Below, piece by piece: positions 1-8,176 of a stretch of DNA of 64,000 nt. Where the stretch lies: NCBI RefSeq assembly GCF_014267345.1, contig NZ_JACMYD010000005.1, positions 79,989-143,988 of the forward strand, in the 5' to 3' direction. The notes below the pieces were generated by a model that was given only the letters and a program-made list of their open reading frames with translations, did not search any database and was not told where the DNA came from. A program made the translations under genes and the position numbers. Each line of letters opens with the position of its first letter. Position 1 is the stretch's first letter. This DNA comes from Corynebacterium sp. zg-331. Lineage in GTDB: Bacteria; Actinomycetota; Actinomycetes; Mycobacteriales; Mycobacteriaceae.

Positions 1-422
1 CCCGGGATGAAGCTCCGCTGCTCAAACTGGCTGAGAAGTGCCTTCGCATCCTCCACCAGGGCCTCCCGAGTGTCACCAACGAGACGAGTAGCCATACCGA
101 GCGGCAGACCCACCTCATCGGCCACGTCGCGCTGGAGGAGCTTCCGCTCCGCCTCCACCGCGCGGGCGCGCAGCGCCTTATTCTCCGAGTTCTTCTTCCG
201 CAGCTGGCGGTGAAGCTTCACGACGTCCTCGGAAGTATCCTCCTCAGTGTCGGTATCCTCCGCCTCATCGTCGGGAGTCTCCGTGGACTCCTCTGCTTCG
301 GCGGGCTCCTCGGCCTCGGCAGCAGCAGCGAGGTCGTTCGGGGTTACCGGGGTCTCCTCGGCGGCGGCCTCCGGGACCGCATCCACCTCGGGAGCCTCAG
401 TAGTCATGGCGTTGTCTGACAT
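1..422 (-). CDS. Phage scaffold-like protein, N-terminal part (cut by window edge)
   Basis: An open frame runs from ATG at 422 leftwards off the window with no stop, giving about 140 residues. The first ~65 residues are very acidic and Ala/Glu rich. They are followed by a basic, coiled-coil-like stretch starting KLHRQLRKKNSENKALRARA. This layout is typical of tailed-phage scaffolding proteins, which sit just after the portal and minor head genes and chaperone capsid assembly. The position directly downstream of the MuF-like gene fits. No family domain is certain because the C-terminus is missing. Confidence 0.6.
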   Translation of the reverse strand, partial: MSDNAMTTEAPEVDAVPEAAAEETPVTPNDLAAAAEAEEPAEAEESTETPDDEAEDTDTEEDTSEDVVKLHRQLRKKNSENKALRARAVEAERKLLQRDVADEVGLPLGMATRLVGDTREALVEDAKALLSQFEQRSFIP

Positions 423-485
423 GCTCGTTTTCCTTTCGCACCAGGCGACCAGGGGTACTCCCCGGCCACCAGGGCCGGGCTTTAT

Positions 486-1622
486 TCACATCCTCATCGC
501 AGCCGCCCGGTACCTCTCGATCCGCGACAAAAGGGCTCGCCGCTGCTCCTCCAGCGCCACCACCGGAATATCGTGGTCCCCCTGACCCGCCGATCTCAGG
601 TCAGCGATCTCAGCCTCCACCCCTGCCAGGCGGCGCTGGAGATCATCGGCGTGATCCAAATAGTCCTGCGCCGACCAATCCGCCGCCTTCTTCACGGTGC
701 CCTTACGCTCGGAGGCCTTCCGGGGCGCTGGGCGCTTCTTCCTCCCCGTGGCTTGACCGCGTACCGGCGCTGGGCGCCGCGCCCCCTCCAGCGGGCCGTC
801 GTAGTCCTCCGGGAGCGTGCCGGACTCCCGCCACCTCCGCCACGCCGCCATCGGGTCCACCTGGCCTGCGGCCACCTCTGCCCACTCCCGAGCCAGCTCA
901 TTACCATTACCAGGTAGCCGCAGCCTGCCGTCCACCTTGTACACCGGCTCCAGGGTGCATTCGCACAGGTCATGGACCTTAAAATTGCCGCCGCCTTCAA
1001 ACCGCGAGTTCGACTCCGCGAACGAGTCCGAGCGGTACAGCCCCTCCCCCTCGCCCATGAGCCCTGTGTAGGATACGCCGCGGCTCGCCAGCATCGCGCA
1101 AAACGGGCACGGGTCGGCATCCACCACCCGCGCGTACCCAATCGGCCCATGCCCGCGCTTGACATCCTCCTCGATGACGCGGCGGCCCCCATCCGCAGCG
1201 AGCTTGGTGGCCTTGCCTGCCACTGCGCGCTCGCCCGCCTCCATCGCGTCCGCCGTGCTGTAGCCCTTCCTGCTCACCGCTTTGAGGACCCCACGCACCG
1301 TGCTCACCAGCTCACGGTAGGCGTCCCCCTCATCGTAGGGGTCCGGGGCCTCGTAGATCGGCTCATGCTGCTCATCCTCCACCTGCGAAAAGGCGTGTAG
1401 GTAGTCCAGGGAGGTGTAGTGGCTCAGCGTCCGATACTGGACCACCTTCGGCGCGGCCTCGCGGGCGAATACCTCCACGGTCTCATCAATCCGCGCGTAG
1501 TCTACCGTGCGGCGGAAAAGCCGCGCGATCCACCGCCGCAACGACTCCCCCAGACTTACCTGCTCCAGCCGGTGCCGCTCCGTGAGCGCACGCCCCTTAG
1601 CTGTCCTCGCCACCGGATACAT
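486..1622 (-). CDS. MuF-like phage minor head protein
   Basis: 378 residues. The middle carries a Cys-rich stretch, DADPCPFCAMLASRGV followed by HDLCECTLEPVY, seen in phage minor head / head-morphogenesis (MuF, gp15-type) proteins. The C-terminal third is basic and linker-like and ends in a coiled coil. The protein probably enters the procapsid with the portal. It follows the portal gene with a 26-base overlap. The ATG at 1622 has GGAGG directly against it, so the GTG three codons later (1613) may be the true start. The family is inferred from the Cys motif and the gene order. Confidence 0.7.
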   Translation of the reverse strand: MYPVARTAKGRALTERHRLEQVSLGESLRRWIARLFRRTVDYARIDETVEVFAREAAPKVVQYRTLSHYTSLDYLHAFSQVEDEQHEPIYEAPDPYDEGDAYRELVSTVRGVLKAVSRKGYSTADAMEAGERAVAGKATKLAADGGRRVIEEDVKRGHGPIGYARVVDADPCPFCAMLASRGVSYTGLMGEGEGLYRSDSFAESNSRFEGGGNFKVHDLCECTLEPVYKVDGRLRLPGNGNELAREWAEVAAGQVDPMAAWRRWRESGTLPEDYDGPLEGARRPAPVRGQATGRKKRPAPRKASERKGTVKKAADWSAQDYLDHADDLQRRLAGVEAEIADLRSAGQGDHDIPVVALEEQRRALLSRIERYRAAAMRM

Positions 1623-3021
1623 CCTCCACCGAGGCGAGGCTGTGGCGGCGCGCCACAGCCGTCATCGGATCCCGCTCCGTCTCCTTCTCGGCCTCCTCAT
1701 CAGCGATGCGCTCCCACTCGGCAACCTGAGAGCGCTCCACACCCGGCACCATCTGCCACAAAGCCCGATGCGGGGCGTGGAGCATCTGCGCGAGCTTACC
1801 CAGCGCGTCCGCTGCCTGCGACAAGGAACGAATCTCCGTGTCCTGCCACGTCACGCGCAGCATATCGTCCTCCGCGATGCTGGACATTCCAGCCATCGCC
1901 GCCGCGACGCGCAGCAGCCGCGCATACGACGCGCCCGCGCTGACCTGCCGCTCATGCACCTTCTGCGCCAGCGGGGCGCGCGCCGCCGCCAGCGCCTCCG
2001 CGCTCAAGTTCACCAGCTGGCCGGTCAAGGCATACGCGGGAGTCTGGGACACCGCCGCCAGGGCCTCAATATCCGACCGCCACGAGGACACGAAAGGGTC
2101 AAGCGCTGTGGCGTCCAAGGTCCCGAAGCGGGTATCAGGGGACTCACCTATGAGCACGTCATCCTGGGCTAGCTTAAGGCGCAGCTCATCCGCCTTCACA
2201 TGGTCGGTCTCCTCCGTGGGGTCGCCGTCCTCATCCAGCAGCGACGGAATCTCTAAGCCCGTCGCGGTCTTGACCTTCCATGAGTTGAAATGCTGAGCCA
2301 ACAACCTGTCATATGCAGTTTTGTTGATACGTTGGGCGGTGGGGATAAACGGCTCCACATCCCCCACCGTGCGGCCCTGCAAATCCACCTGGTTAGCGAA
2401 CCGTACCACCGGCACGAAGCTCACCCCCGTGGGGCGCTCCTCTACCACCCGGAAACCGCCCAGTCTCGTCCCCACACGCTCAGGGCCCTGCTCCACCAGG
2501 TACGCCACCCCCGGCACGTGAAGGAGGTACCGCGTACGCTTTCCCTCAGTGCTCAACGCCTCCAGAGCCACCGAGGGATACTCGCCCAGGCCACGCCCCT
2601 CATACTCGACCGCCATGTGGCACGGCGACAAGAACGAAATCCTGGACTTACCCCGCTCCTCCGCGTGAGACACCACCCCGTAGGAATGCCCGTAGGCGAT
2701 CATCGCCCGGTGGTTGGCGATCTGCTGCACGGACATGTCGTTAGCCATCCACAGCCGCCATGCCTCCTCCACAGGCCCCCCATCACCCTCAACACCGTCT
2801 ACATACATCGCCTGAACAACGTTGCTCACCACGAGGAGCAGCCACGGTGTGCGGGACAGGGCGCTGAGTGCTCTGTGCTCATGGGTGGCCTTCGGCGGCA
2901 GGTCAAACCCCGTTTCCAACTCCGGCCGCAACCACGAATCTACGCGCTGGCACGCTAACTCCTGCTTGCACATCTTCGCGCTCAGACGGTCAAAGACCTC
3001 TTTCAGCTCCAGCTCCGTCAC
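1597..3021 (-). CDS. Phage portal protein
   Basis: 474 residues, the usual size for an actinophage portal (SPP1 gp6-like class). It begins MTELELKEVFDRLSAKM and carries portal-type segments such as WLLLVVSNVVQAMYVDG near the N-terminus and AVSQTPAYALTGQLVNLSAE near residue 330. The portal is the dodecameric ring through which the terminase pumps DNA and to which the tail joins. It overlaps the terminase large-subunit gene by 4 bases (3018-3021) and the MuF-like gene downstream by 26, so the three are one translationally coupled late operon on the minus strand. Confidence 0.85.
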   Translation of the reverse strand: MTELELKEVFDRLSAKMCKQELACQRVDSWLRPELETGFDLPPKATHEHRALSALSRTPWLLLVVSNVVQAMYVDGVEGDGGPVEEAWRLWMANDMSVQQIANHRAMIAYGHSYGVVSHAEERGKSRISFLSPCHMAVEYEGRGLGEYPSVALEALSTEGKRTRYLLHVPGVAYLVEQGPERVGTRLGGFRVVEERPTGVSFVPVVRFANQVDLQGRTVGDVEPFIPTAQRINKTAYDRLLAQHFNSWKVKTATGLEIPSLLDEDGDPTEETDHVKADELRLKLAQDDVLIGESPDTRFGTLDATALDPFVSSWRSDIEALAAVSQTPAYALTGQLVNLSAEALAAARAPLAQKVHERQVSAGASYARLLRVAAAMAGMSSIAEDDMLRVTWQDTEIRSLSQAADALGKLAQMLHAPHRALWQMVPGVERSQVAEWERIADEEAEKETERDPMTAVARRHSLASVEDVSGGEDS

Positions 3022-4526
3022 GCCACTCTCCCTCGTTTCTTCTGGGCCACCGGCTCCATCGTCAGCCCCCGCACAGCCAGGGTGATCGCGCGGAGGGGTT
3101 CGATAGCCACCTCACCAAATTGCTCCCATGTCCAGGCGGTTTGCGACGATCCCACGAGCCGCTTGCGGGCCGTGTGCGCCGCATCATCCAGCAGCGGGTG
3201 CTGCGAGTGCAGCAGCGTCGGCTCCGCCTCCCCATCCTCATCGACGTGCGTCAGCCGGTCGTACACCTCCTCCGTCGCCCGGGTCAGGTCCCGGGTGCTC
3301 GCCAGCGATACCGGCACCCCTGCGTTCGCCAGCTGCATACCCAGCGATGCCGCACCAGACATCGAATCCACCACCACCCCCGCCTTCGGCTTGTGTTTCT
3401 TCACCACGCGGGCCACTTCATCTTGCACCCAGGACACACCGGACTCCGCCGCGATCAGGTCTACTACCACTCGCCCGTCCTTGAGGAGCGCCGCGCCCGC
3501 GAGGAACGCCTTATCGCGGTCCCTCGTGACCTCCAGCGCGAGGGACCGTCGCTTTGCCTTCGCGCCGAGCATCGCCTCCGGCGTCACCAAAGCCCGCGCC
3601 CACACGTCCACGCCGATCACCGCATCCAGTGATGCCTCCGTCCAAATCCCTAGCCGCTCCCGCTTGTACGCCTCCTCCGACATACCACGCAGATCGACCT
3701 CCTGAATCCAATCCCACGACTGCACGTAGCCCAGCGATGGGTTGGACTGCACCACGGCCTCCATCGAGTCCCACGGCACCACATCCAGGTCCGCCGCCCA
3801 CTCGAAAAACGCCAGGTGCCGGTTCTTTTCCGGCTCATCCAGCGCGCGATCCCGCACCGACCGCAGCACCGTCGAATAGTCAAACCCAGTCGAGGAGGTA
3901 TACCACAGCTGCGGTGCCGGGCGCGCCGACAGAGTAGGCAGCAGATCAGACACCAGCGTCTCATCCAGCTGAAAAGCCTCATCGAGCACCACAAGATCAC
4001 CGGAGAAGCCACGGCCACCGCCGCCCTGGCGGGCCAGGAAGTCAATCCTGCGCCCGTCTTTGAGCACGATGCTCACGTTGTCCGAGGACTCCGACATGCG
4101 CTTGACGTGGCTCATCAGTTCCGGGCTGCGCTCAATCACCCGCTTCAAATCGCGGTACGCACCCTTCGCGGTCTTGAACTTATGCGCCGTGTGGATGATC
4201 TGCTCCTCCCCGAACAAGAACAGGCCCGCGAGTTCGCGGGCCATGAGCACCACGTTCTTACCGTTCTGGCGAGGCACCACCAACCCCACCTCGAACGCCT
4301 CCCACGCCCCATTTAGACGCTCGCCCAAGGCGTTGCGCAAAACCAGCTTCTGCCACGGGAACAGGTGCAGGCCGAAAGCATCCGCGAGATCACACGCATC
4401 ATCCCCGGCGGTGGTTCTCCACGCCGGGGCCAAGAAATGCGGCGGTACCTGCGCCCCCACCGGCTGCGAACGCACCGGAAACTCCGAGTCCGGCACCACC
4501 AGCTGCCGGTCACGCACCATCCCCAT
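3018..4526 (-). CDS. terL: Phage terminase large subunit
   Basis: 502 residues. The Walker A-like motif VVPRQNGKN is near residue 84. The Walker B motif LVVLDEAF is near residue 181, and the C-terminal half has the nuclease-type Asp motifs (VVVDLIAAESG, VVVDSMSGAA). This is the packaging motor that cuts concatemers and drives DNA into the capsid. The stop abuts the portal start by overlap. The small-subunit gene ends one base upstream of this gene (4527). Length and motif order are normal and nothing suggests inactivation. Confidence 0.92.
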   Translation of the reverse strand: MGMVRDRQLVVPDSEFPVRSQPVGAQVPPHFLAPAWRTTAGDDACDLADAFGLHLFPWQKLVLRNALGERLNGAWEAFEVGLVVPRQNGKNVVLMARELAGLFLFGEEQIIHTAHKFKTAKGAYRDLKRVIERSPELMSHVKRMSESSDNVSIVLKDGRRIDFLARQGGGGRGFSGDLVVLDEAFQLDETLVSDLLPTLSARPAPQLWYTSSTGFDYSTVLRSVRDRALDEPEKNRHLAFFEWAADLDVVPWDSMEAVVQSNPSLGYVQSWDWIQEVDLRGMSEEAYKRERLGIWTEASLDAVIGVDVWARALVTPEAMLGAKAKRRSLALEVTRDRDKAFLAGAALLKDGRVVVDLIAAESGVSWVQDEVARVVKKHKPKAGVVVDSMSGAASLGMQLANAGVPVSLASTRDLTRATEEVYDRLTHVDEDGEAEPTLLHSQHPLLDDAAHTARKRLVGSSQTAWTWEQFGEVAIEPLRAITLAVRGLTMEPVAQKKRGRVA

Positions 4527-5216
4527 CTACGCACCCTCCCGCTGTGCCTTCGCCAAGCGGGCCTGGCGCTTCTCCATGAGCTGATCCAGCGCGGAGCGCT
4601 CCTTGGCCTTGGCCTCCGCCTGCTTAAGCACCCCGATAGCGCTCAGGGTGCGAGTCACCGCCGCCTGCATCTGGCGGGCCTCCGAGATCATGCCGGTCAC
4701 CACCACCTGCACCTGCGTGGAGCCATCATCAAGCTCCTGCGGGTCCCCCAGCTCGAACCAGAGTGTCGAGTCCGTGCTAAGCGCCGCAGCGAATCGTTGC
4801 AGACGGTCGGTCATGCGGCACGCCTCCAAGAGGGCGACCTGCGCCCCGGCATCCAGGTCGTACTCACTGGTGATCGCCTCCCACAGGGCGCGGCCCGCGC
4901 GCTTGAGGAACGTCGGAGTCTCCGGCGAGCCAGCCTCCGCCGAGGCCAGTACCTTCTCCCCGGTTGCTTCGTCCTCCACGCGCTTTTTCACCATCGAGCG
5001 GCGCGGCTTCTTCTCCCCCGAGGCGAGCTTCGCGCGGTGCTCGCGGGCGTGCGCGTTGTACGCGGCGCGGCACTCATCGCAGGTGCGTTCCTTCTTGCGC
5101 ACGTGCTGCCGGTAGCCCGCGACGCTGCCGCACTTCGGGCGCTTCTGCGGTGGCTTCTTCTCGTCCATGCCTGCTATCTCAGCGGAGCGCGCGGAATGTG
5201 AACCGCTCCGCGACAT
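4527..5216 (-). CDS. terS: Phage terminase small subunit-like protein
   Basis: Up to 229 residues. An N-terminal zinc-finger-like element (CGSVAGYRQHVRKKERTCDEC) is followed by a basic linker. A helical C-terminal half (FLKRAGRALWEAITSEYDLD, then VALLEACRMTDRL) resembles the P27-type small terminases of actinophages. These bind the packaging site and load the large subunit. Position directly before terL supports the call. The ATG at 5216 gives the longest form; a second ATG at 5168 (MDEKKPPQ) is possible and neither has a strong ribosome site. Confidence 0.72.
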   Translation of the reverse strand: MSRSGSHSARSAEIAGMDEKKPPQKRPKCGSVAGYRQHVRKKERTCDECRAAYNAHAREHRAKLASGEKKPRRSMVKKRVEDEATGEKVLASAEAGSPETPTFLKRAGRALWEAITSEYDLDAGAQVALLEACRMTDRLQRFAAALSTDSTLWFELGDPQELDDGSTQVQVVVTGMISEARQMQAAVTRTLSAIGVLKQAEAKAKERSALDQLMEKRQARLAKAQREGA

Positions 5217-5393
5217 GTAAACCGCCTGGGATTTGAGAAATCCGGCCCCTGCCGGATTTTAGCAACGTGGCCAAAAAGAAGAACCAGCCAGCAGAATTAG
5301 GCCGGGGCGGATGGATGGCTATACCGGGAGGTGCCGGGGGTTGTGCCCTTGGGGGAGTCCTCCCCCTCCCTGGTGGTGGTTGCCCCTCTCTTG

Positions 5394-5605
5394 GTGTCCT
5401 GACCTTGCGTTTTGTTCACTTCGTCGTTGCTTGCTGTTGTTTTGTTTTATTTATTTTTCTTATTCTTTTCCATCTTCGTTCACTTTACTTATCTTATCTT
5501 CAATCATTCTTCGTTCATTTAATCTTCTTCTTCACTTCTTCATCTTACTTTCTTCACCATTCAATTAACGTTGTTGTTTGCTTTGTCTTTCTTCCTTTTC
5601 CTCGA
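5394..5605. other. AT-rich, strand-asymmetric pyrimidine tract; candidate packaging site
   Basis: About 200 bases that are strikingly T-rich on the plus strand in an otherwise G+C-rich prophage. The tract contains short repeats: CTTCGTTCA at 5474-5482 and again at 5509-5517, with further TTCACTT/TTCATCTT units. It covers most of the 337-base gap between the small terminase gene and the HNH gene and runs into the last codons of the latter. Cos/pac sites of HNH-containing phages commonly lie exactly here, so it may be the terminase recognition region. This is inference; no cohesive-end sequence is identified. Confidence 0.4.
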
Positions 5606-5844
5606 CTTGAATTGCATTCTCGGTGTGCTGGTCGTGTCTCGCCGTGGAGTTGTCCTGCGCGTGCGATGGGAACGACATGGTCGAGGGTGAAGGCTCGTGC
5701 GTGGTGTGGTGGCAGGGCCATGTCGATGGGCTGGCCGCAGAGCCAGCAGACGGCGCGCGCGGGGTCGCGCTCTAAGCGGCGACGTTCGCGGGCGACGCGG
5801 CGGCCCCAGCGGGCCTTATCTCCGTGGCGGTCAAAGCGTGGCAT
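5554..5844 (-). CDS. HNH endonuclease
   Basis: 96 residues with the full HNH layout: CWLCGQPID, then FTLDHVVPIARAGQ, then HRECNSSRG. The two Cys pairs bind zinc and the DH is the catalytic His. Small HNH proteins next to the terminase are required with it for specific cutting at cos in HK97-type phages, so a packaging role is likely. The start ATG at 5844 has AGGAGG six bases upstream. The gene lies between the candidate packaging tract and a hairpin at 5882-5914. Confidence 0.88.
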   Translation of the reverse strand: MPRFDRHGDKARWGRRVARERRRLERDPARAVCWLCGQPIDMALPPHHARAFTLDHVVPIARAGQLHGETRPAHRECNSSRGKGRKTKQTTTLIEW

Positions 5845-5881
5845 GGGGGCCTCCTGTCTTGCGGGGTGAGGGTATGAGTAA

Positions 5882-5914
5882 AGCCCCGGCCATCGTAAGG
5901 TGATGACCGGGGCT
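5882..5914 (-). terminator. Hairpin between early genes and HNH gene
   Basis: AGCCCCGGCCATC, a 7-base loop, then GATGACCGGGGCT form a 13-bp stem with one mismatch. On the minus strand the stem is followed by TTTAC. It could end or attenuate transcription from the upstream gene at 5938-6327 before the late genes. Confidence 0.45.
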
Positions 5915-5937
5915 GTGGCAGTGGTGGGCGACAGCGG

Positions 5938-6327
5938 TTAGGGCCAGAGGGGCATCTGCTCGCCTACGGCGGCCCCCAGGTCGATGTCAGCTTGAAGGCG
6001 GGCGTGCTGGGCGCGGGCGATGGCCTCGGCCAGCTCTTCCCAGGTGGCGGAGCGGAGGACAGGCCAGTGGCGGTGACGGACGTGGTGAATGGTGTCTTTG
6101 GGGATTCCAAGGCGGCGTGCGAGTGCCCGGTCGCGTTCGCCGGGGCGGCGTTCGGTTTCGATAAGGTGGGCGGCGGCTTCGACGGGGTACTCGCGCACGC
6201 GGGGGTTGTGGTCGGCTCCGATGGTGCCGGCATGGAGCTGGCGGTAGTGGCCTAGGCAGAGTCCGAGGCCCTCATGGTCTGGTGCGGCGCGGGGTCGTGG
6301 GCAGCCGACGCGGAGGCATTTGGGCAT
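5938..6327 (-). CDS. Small phage protein with Cys/His cluster and HTH-like region
   Basis: 129 residues. The N-terminus has a possible zinc site (CLRVGCPRP ... CLGHYRQLH). Residues 60-90 (RDRALARRLGIPKDTIHHVR) look like a helix-turn-helix. I do not recognise the family. Position between the early genes and the packaging genes would suit a late regulator, but that is inference. The start ATG at 6327 follows a good GAAAGGGGGTG ribosome site. Confidence 0.6.
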   Translation of the reverse strand: MPKCLRVGCPRPRAAPDHEGLGLCLGHYRQLHAGTIGADHNPRVREYPVEAAAHLIETERRPGERDRALARRLGIPKDTIHHVRHRHWPVLRSATWEELAEAIARAQHARLQADIDLGAAVGEQMPLWP

Positions 6328-6477
6328 GGATTTTCACCCCCTTTCTGTAGTGTTTGTGCTGGTGGTGGCCCGATTACGCAATACAACAGATTTGATGTAT
6401 TATGGGTCTTGTGAGGGTGAGAGACTCACAACCTCCCGGCCCAGCCGGGCAGGGAGAACTAGATAGAGGAGGTGAAG
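6328..6477. promoter_or_regulatory. Divergent intergenic region with candidate plus-strand -10
   Basis: A 150-base spacer between divergent genes. It is the only AT-richer stretch nearby and contains TATTAT at 6398-6403, a near-consensus -10 for the plus-strand small genes, with no convincing -35. AGAGGAGGTGAAG immediately precedes the ATG at 6478 and is an excellent ribosome site. Confidence 0.35.
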
Positions 6478-6615
6478 ATGATGGATTCCATCACCGCCCT
6501 AGCCGGAGCGATCAGCGGCCTCATCACCGCAATCACCGCGCTACTACGGCTCATCTGGACGATCTACCAGGATCAAAAAGAAAAGCCCCCGCACGGTAAG
6601 CACCGCAGAGACTAG
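6478..6615 (+). CDS. 45-residue hydrophobic/amphipathic phage peptide
   Basis: A short frame beginning MMDSITALAGAISGLITAIT and ending in a Lys/Arg-rich tail. It has one hydrophobic helix of about 25 residues, then a charged C-terminus, a layout seen in small holins, membrane toxins and pore peptides. The very strong ribosome site GAGGAGGTGAAG just before the ATG supports translation. A hairpin follows at 6633. It is one of three plus-strand genes embedded in the otherwise minus-strand early block, so it may be expressed in the lysogen. Function is unknown. Confidence 0.6.
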   Translation: MMDSITALAGAISGLITAITALLRLIWTIYQDQKEKPPHGKHRRD

Positions 6616-6632
6616 AGCACCCCGCCCCGGCT

Positions 6633-6655
6633 CCTGGCTACTCGAACTAGCCAGG
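6633..6655 (+). terminator. Hairpin after the 45-residue gene
   Basis: CCTGGCTA, loop CTCGAAC, TAGCCAGG form a perfect 8-bp stem 17 bases after the stop codon. A second G/C hairpin (GGGTGC...GCACCC) lies just beyond. No clear T-run follows, so it may be an attenuator or RNA stabiliser instead of a full terminator. Confidence 0.35.
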
Positions 6656-6708
6656 CTCCCCGGGTGCGGGGCACCCCTCCACCCTAACCCCTCAACGAAA
6701 GGACTCCC

Positions 6709-6879
6709 ATGAAAACAACCGCCATACTGATCTACATAGCCGCAGCGCTCAGCGTCTTTGCCATCGCCTTCACCGGCTTAAGCGGCTGGTGGGCCGCTCT
6801 CGTACTGACCCCGGTTGCTCTTATGGCCGGGTATGACCTCCGTGGACGAATCGGGGGTGCTCATGCTGGCCGTAGCTGA
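6709..6879 (+). CDS. Small two-helix membrane protein
   Basis: 56 residues starting MKTTAILIYIAAALSVFAIA. There are two hydrophobic segments (about residues 5-22 and 26-42) and a short basic tail. AAAGGACTCCC precedes the ATG at 6709. Its end overlaps the start of the next plus-strand gene in another frame, so the two are probably cotranscribed. No family is recognised. Small membrane proteins of this kind in lysogens include superinfection-exclusion factors, but nothing here proves that. Confidence 0.6.
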   Translation: MKTTAILIYIAAALSVFAIAFTGLSGWWAALVLTPVALMAGYDLRGRIGGAHAGRS

Positions 6880-7078
6880 CCTAGAGACCGGGCGGGTGTA
6901 CTGGACGGCCACACAGTGCGCCGACCATATCGGCATCTCCCGGGCGACTTGGGCAGCCTATGCCTCCCGCGACCAGTGCCCTGCCCCCGCTGAGCGTTTT
7001 GAGGGCCTGCGCTTGTGGGACGCCTCGGAGGTGCGGGCGTGGCACGCGGCACGCCCGTCGCAGCAGCGGCGCGGCTAG
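6863..7078 (+). CDS. MerR/excisionase-like helix-turn-helix protein
   Basis: 71 residues from the ATG at 6863. The core (TATQCADHIGISRATWAAYA, then RLWDASEVRAWHAAR) is a winged helix-turn-helix of the AlpA/excisionase/MerR type, small DNA-binding proteins that control excision or phage promoters. The longer alternatives (ATG 6833, TTG 6815) overlap the upstream gene more. GGGGGTG before 6863 gives the better spacing. It is convergent with dut, which ends at 7075, a 4-base overlap. Confidence 0.7.
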   Translation: MLAVADLETGRVYWTATQCADHIGISRATWAAYASRDQCPAPAERFEGLRLWDASEVRAWHAARPSQQRRG

Positions 7079-7584
7079 GCCCCGGTGGACCCGAACCCGC
7101 CTTCGCCGCGCTCTGTGTCCGGCAGGCTTTTTACCAGCTCCATCCTGGGGGCGATAATCGGATGGAGCACCAGCTGAGCAATCCGATCCCCCCGATTGAC
7201 CATGACCGGTCTACCACCATGGTTGATCATGAGGACTTGGATTTCTCCTCGATAACCTGCATCGATGGTGCCCGGGGCGTTGAGGATCGTCAGCCCGTGG
7301 GCACTAGCTAGCCCAGACCGGGGGGTGATATAGCCGACATGCCCGTGGGGGATGGCGACACGTACTCCGGTGTGGATGAGCACACGAGACCCAGGGGCGA
7401 TACGCACGTCCTCTGCTGACTGGAGGTCTAGGCCGGCGTCATCGGGGTGGGCGCGGACAGGGTCGTATCCGAGGTAGGAGACCACCAGGAGGGGCTGATC
7501 TAGAGCGGGCTCCGGCGCGGCGGGCATGTAGATGTTTTTGAATGCATGGCATAGAGCGTTAGCCCTGCGGGAAATGATTTTCAT
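7075..7584 (-). CDS. dut: dUTP pyrophosphatase
   Basis: 169 residues with all five trimeric dUTPase motifs: DAGLDL, PRSGLA, NAPGTIDAGYRGE, RGDRIAQL and, at the C-terminus, RGEGGFGSTG. It hydrolyses dUTP to dUMP and PPi, protecting phage DNA from uracil and feeding dTMP synthesis. Its ATG overlaps the RusA stop (ATGA) with AAGGAGG just upstream, so it is translationally coupled. About 25 residues before the conserved core are extra; a second Met at 7527 could give a shorter form. Confidence 0.92.
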   Translation of the reverse strand: MKIISRRANALCHAFKNIYMPAAPEPALDQPLLVVSYLGYDPVRAHPDDAGLDLQSAEDVRIAPGSRVLIHTGVRVAIPHGHVGYITPRSGLASAHGLTILNAPGTIDAGYRGEIQVLMINHGGRPVMVNRGDRIAQLVLHPIIAPRMELVKSLPDTERGEGGFGSTGA

Positions 7585-7988
7585 AGTGCCTCCTTGAGGG
7601 TGTAGATGGTGATGAGTGCCCCGGTGGGGGCGTTGTGGAGTGCGCGGTGCTTGTGGCCGATAAGCCGGGTGACTTGGGAGTCATCGCGGAAAGCGACGCC
7701 GGTGAGGGCGTCATCGACGGCGCGCAGGAGCTTGTCGAGGTCGGGGCGCTGGATCATCGGGTCATTGCGTTTGCAGCCCCAGTTTTTAGGGCGGGGCATG
7801 TGGAAATCCACGTGGAGCTCGATGGGCCCTTCGAGTGGTTGGGTGATGTGCTCGCGGGCTGTGCGGGCGATGGTGCTGCGCCAGGACTTGACGTTTTTCG
7901 AGGATTCCACCAGCCTGCCGCCACCAACATGCCTTTTGCTTCCTTGGGGCGCGGGCAGGCCCGGCACAAAGAGCTTAATCCTGGTCAT
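7581..7988 (-). CDS. rusA: RusA-family Holliday junction resolvase
   Basis: 135 residues, the usual size. It opens with the family's PGLPAPQGSKRH and carries RPDLDKLLRAVDDAL followed by FRDDSQV, which supply the catalytic aspartates. RusA dimers cut four-way junctions and resolve phage recombination intermediates, in keeping with the RecT/YqaJ pair upstream. It overlaps dut downstream and the small gene upstream by 4 bases each, so it sits in a tightly coupled early operon. Confidence 0.88.
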   Translation of the reverse strand: MTRIKLFVPGLPAPQGSKRHVGGGRLVESSKNVKSWRSTIARTAREHITQPLEGPIELHVDFHMPRPKNWGCKRNDPMIQRPDLDKLLRAVDDALTGVAFRDDSQVTRLIGHKHRALHNAPTGALITIYTLKEAL

Positions 7989-8176
7989 GGTGCTGTCACC
8001 GCCTGTTCGGTGTCGGTGCCTGCGGGGGTGTGGGTGAGCCAGACGGTCCAGCCACGCTTGATCTGAAACCGCAAGGCGTTGATGTGGCGCATGGCTTCAT
8101 AGCGGCTGGTGTGGGTCGCCACGATCGGACTCACATCGGGTGTGGGTTGGATGTGGACTTTCCATAGATCACGCAT
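7985..8176 (-). CDS. Small hypothetical phage protein
   Basis: 63 residues from the ATG at 8176 (MRDLWKVHIQPTPDVSPIVA). A longer frame to 8215 exists, but the shorter start overlaps the pentapeptide gene by only 8 bases. No domain is recognised. The composition suggests a small alpha/beta fold with a central helix (SRYEAMRHINALRFQIKRG). The stop overlaps the RusA start. Confidence 0.55.
   Translation of the reverse strand: MRDLWKVHIQPTPDVSPIVATHTSRYEAMRHINALRFQIKRGWTVWLTHTPAGTDTEQAVTAP

Noticed and set aside
5394..5605. CRISPR-like or telomere-like repeat
   Set aside because: The short TTCA/CTTC units are irregular in length and spacing, with no constant repeat and spacer structure. No CRISPR array was seen anywhere in the window.
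5267..5869. 200-residue plus-strand frame across the T-rich tract
   Set aside because: It is formed by the pyrimidine tract (Phe/Leu/Ser runs) and the antisense of the HNH gene; the HNH motifs are on the minus strand.
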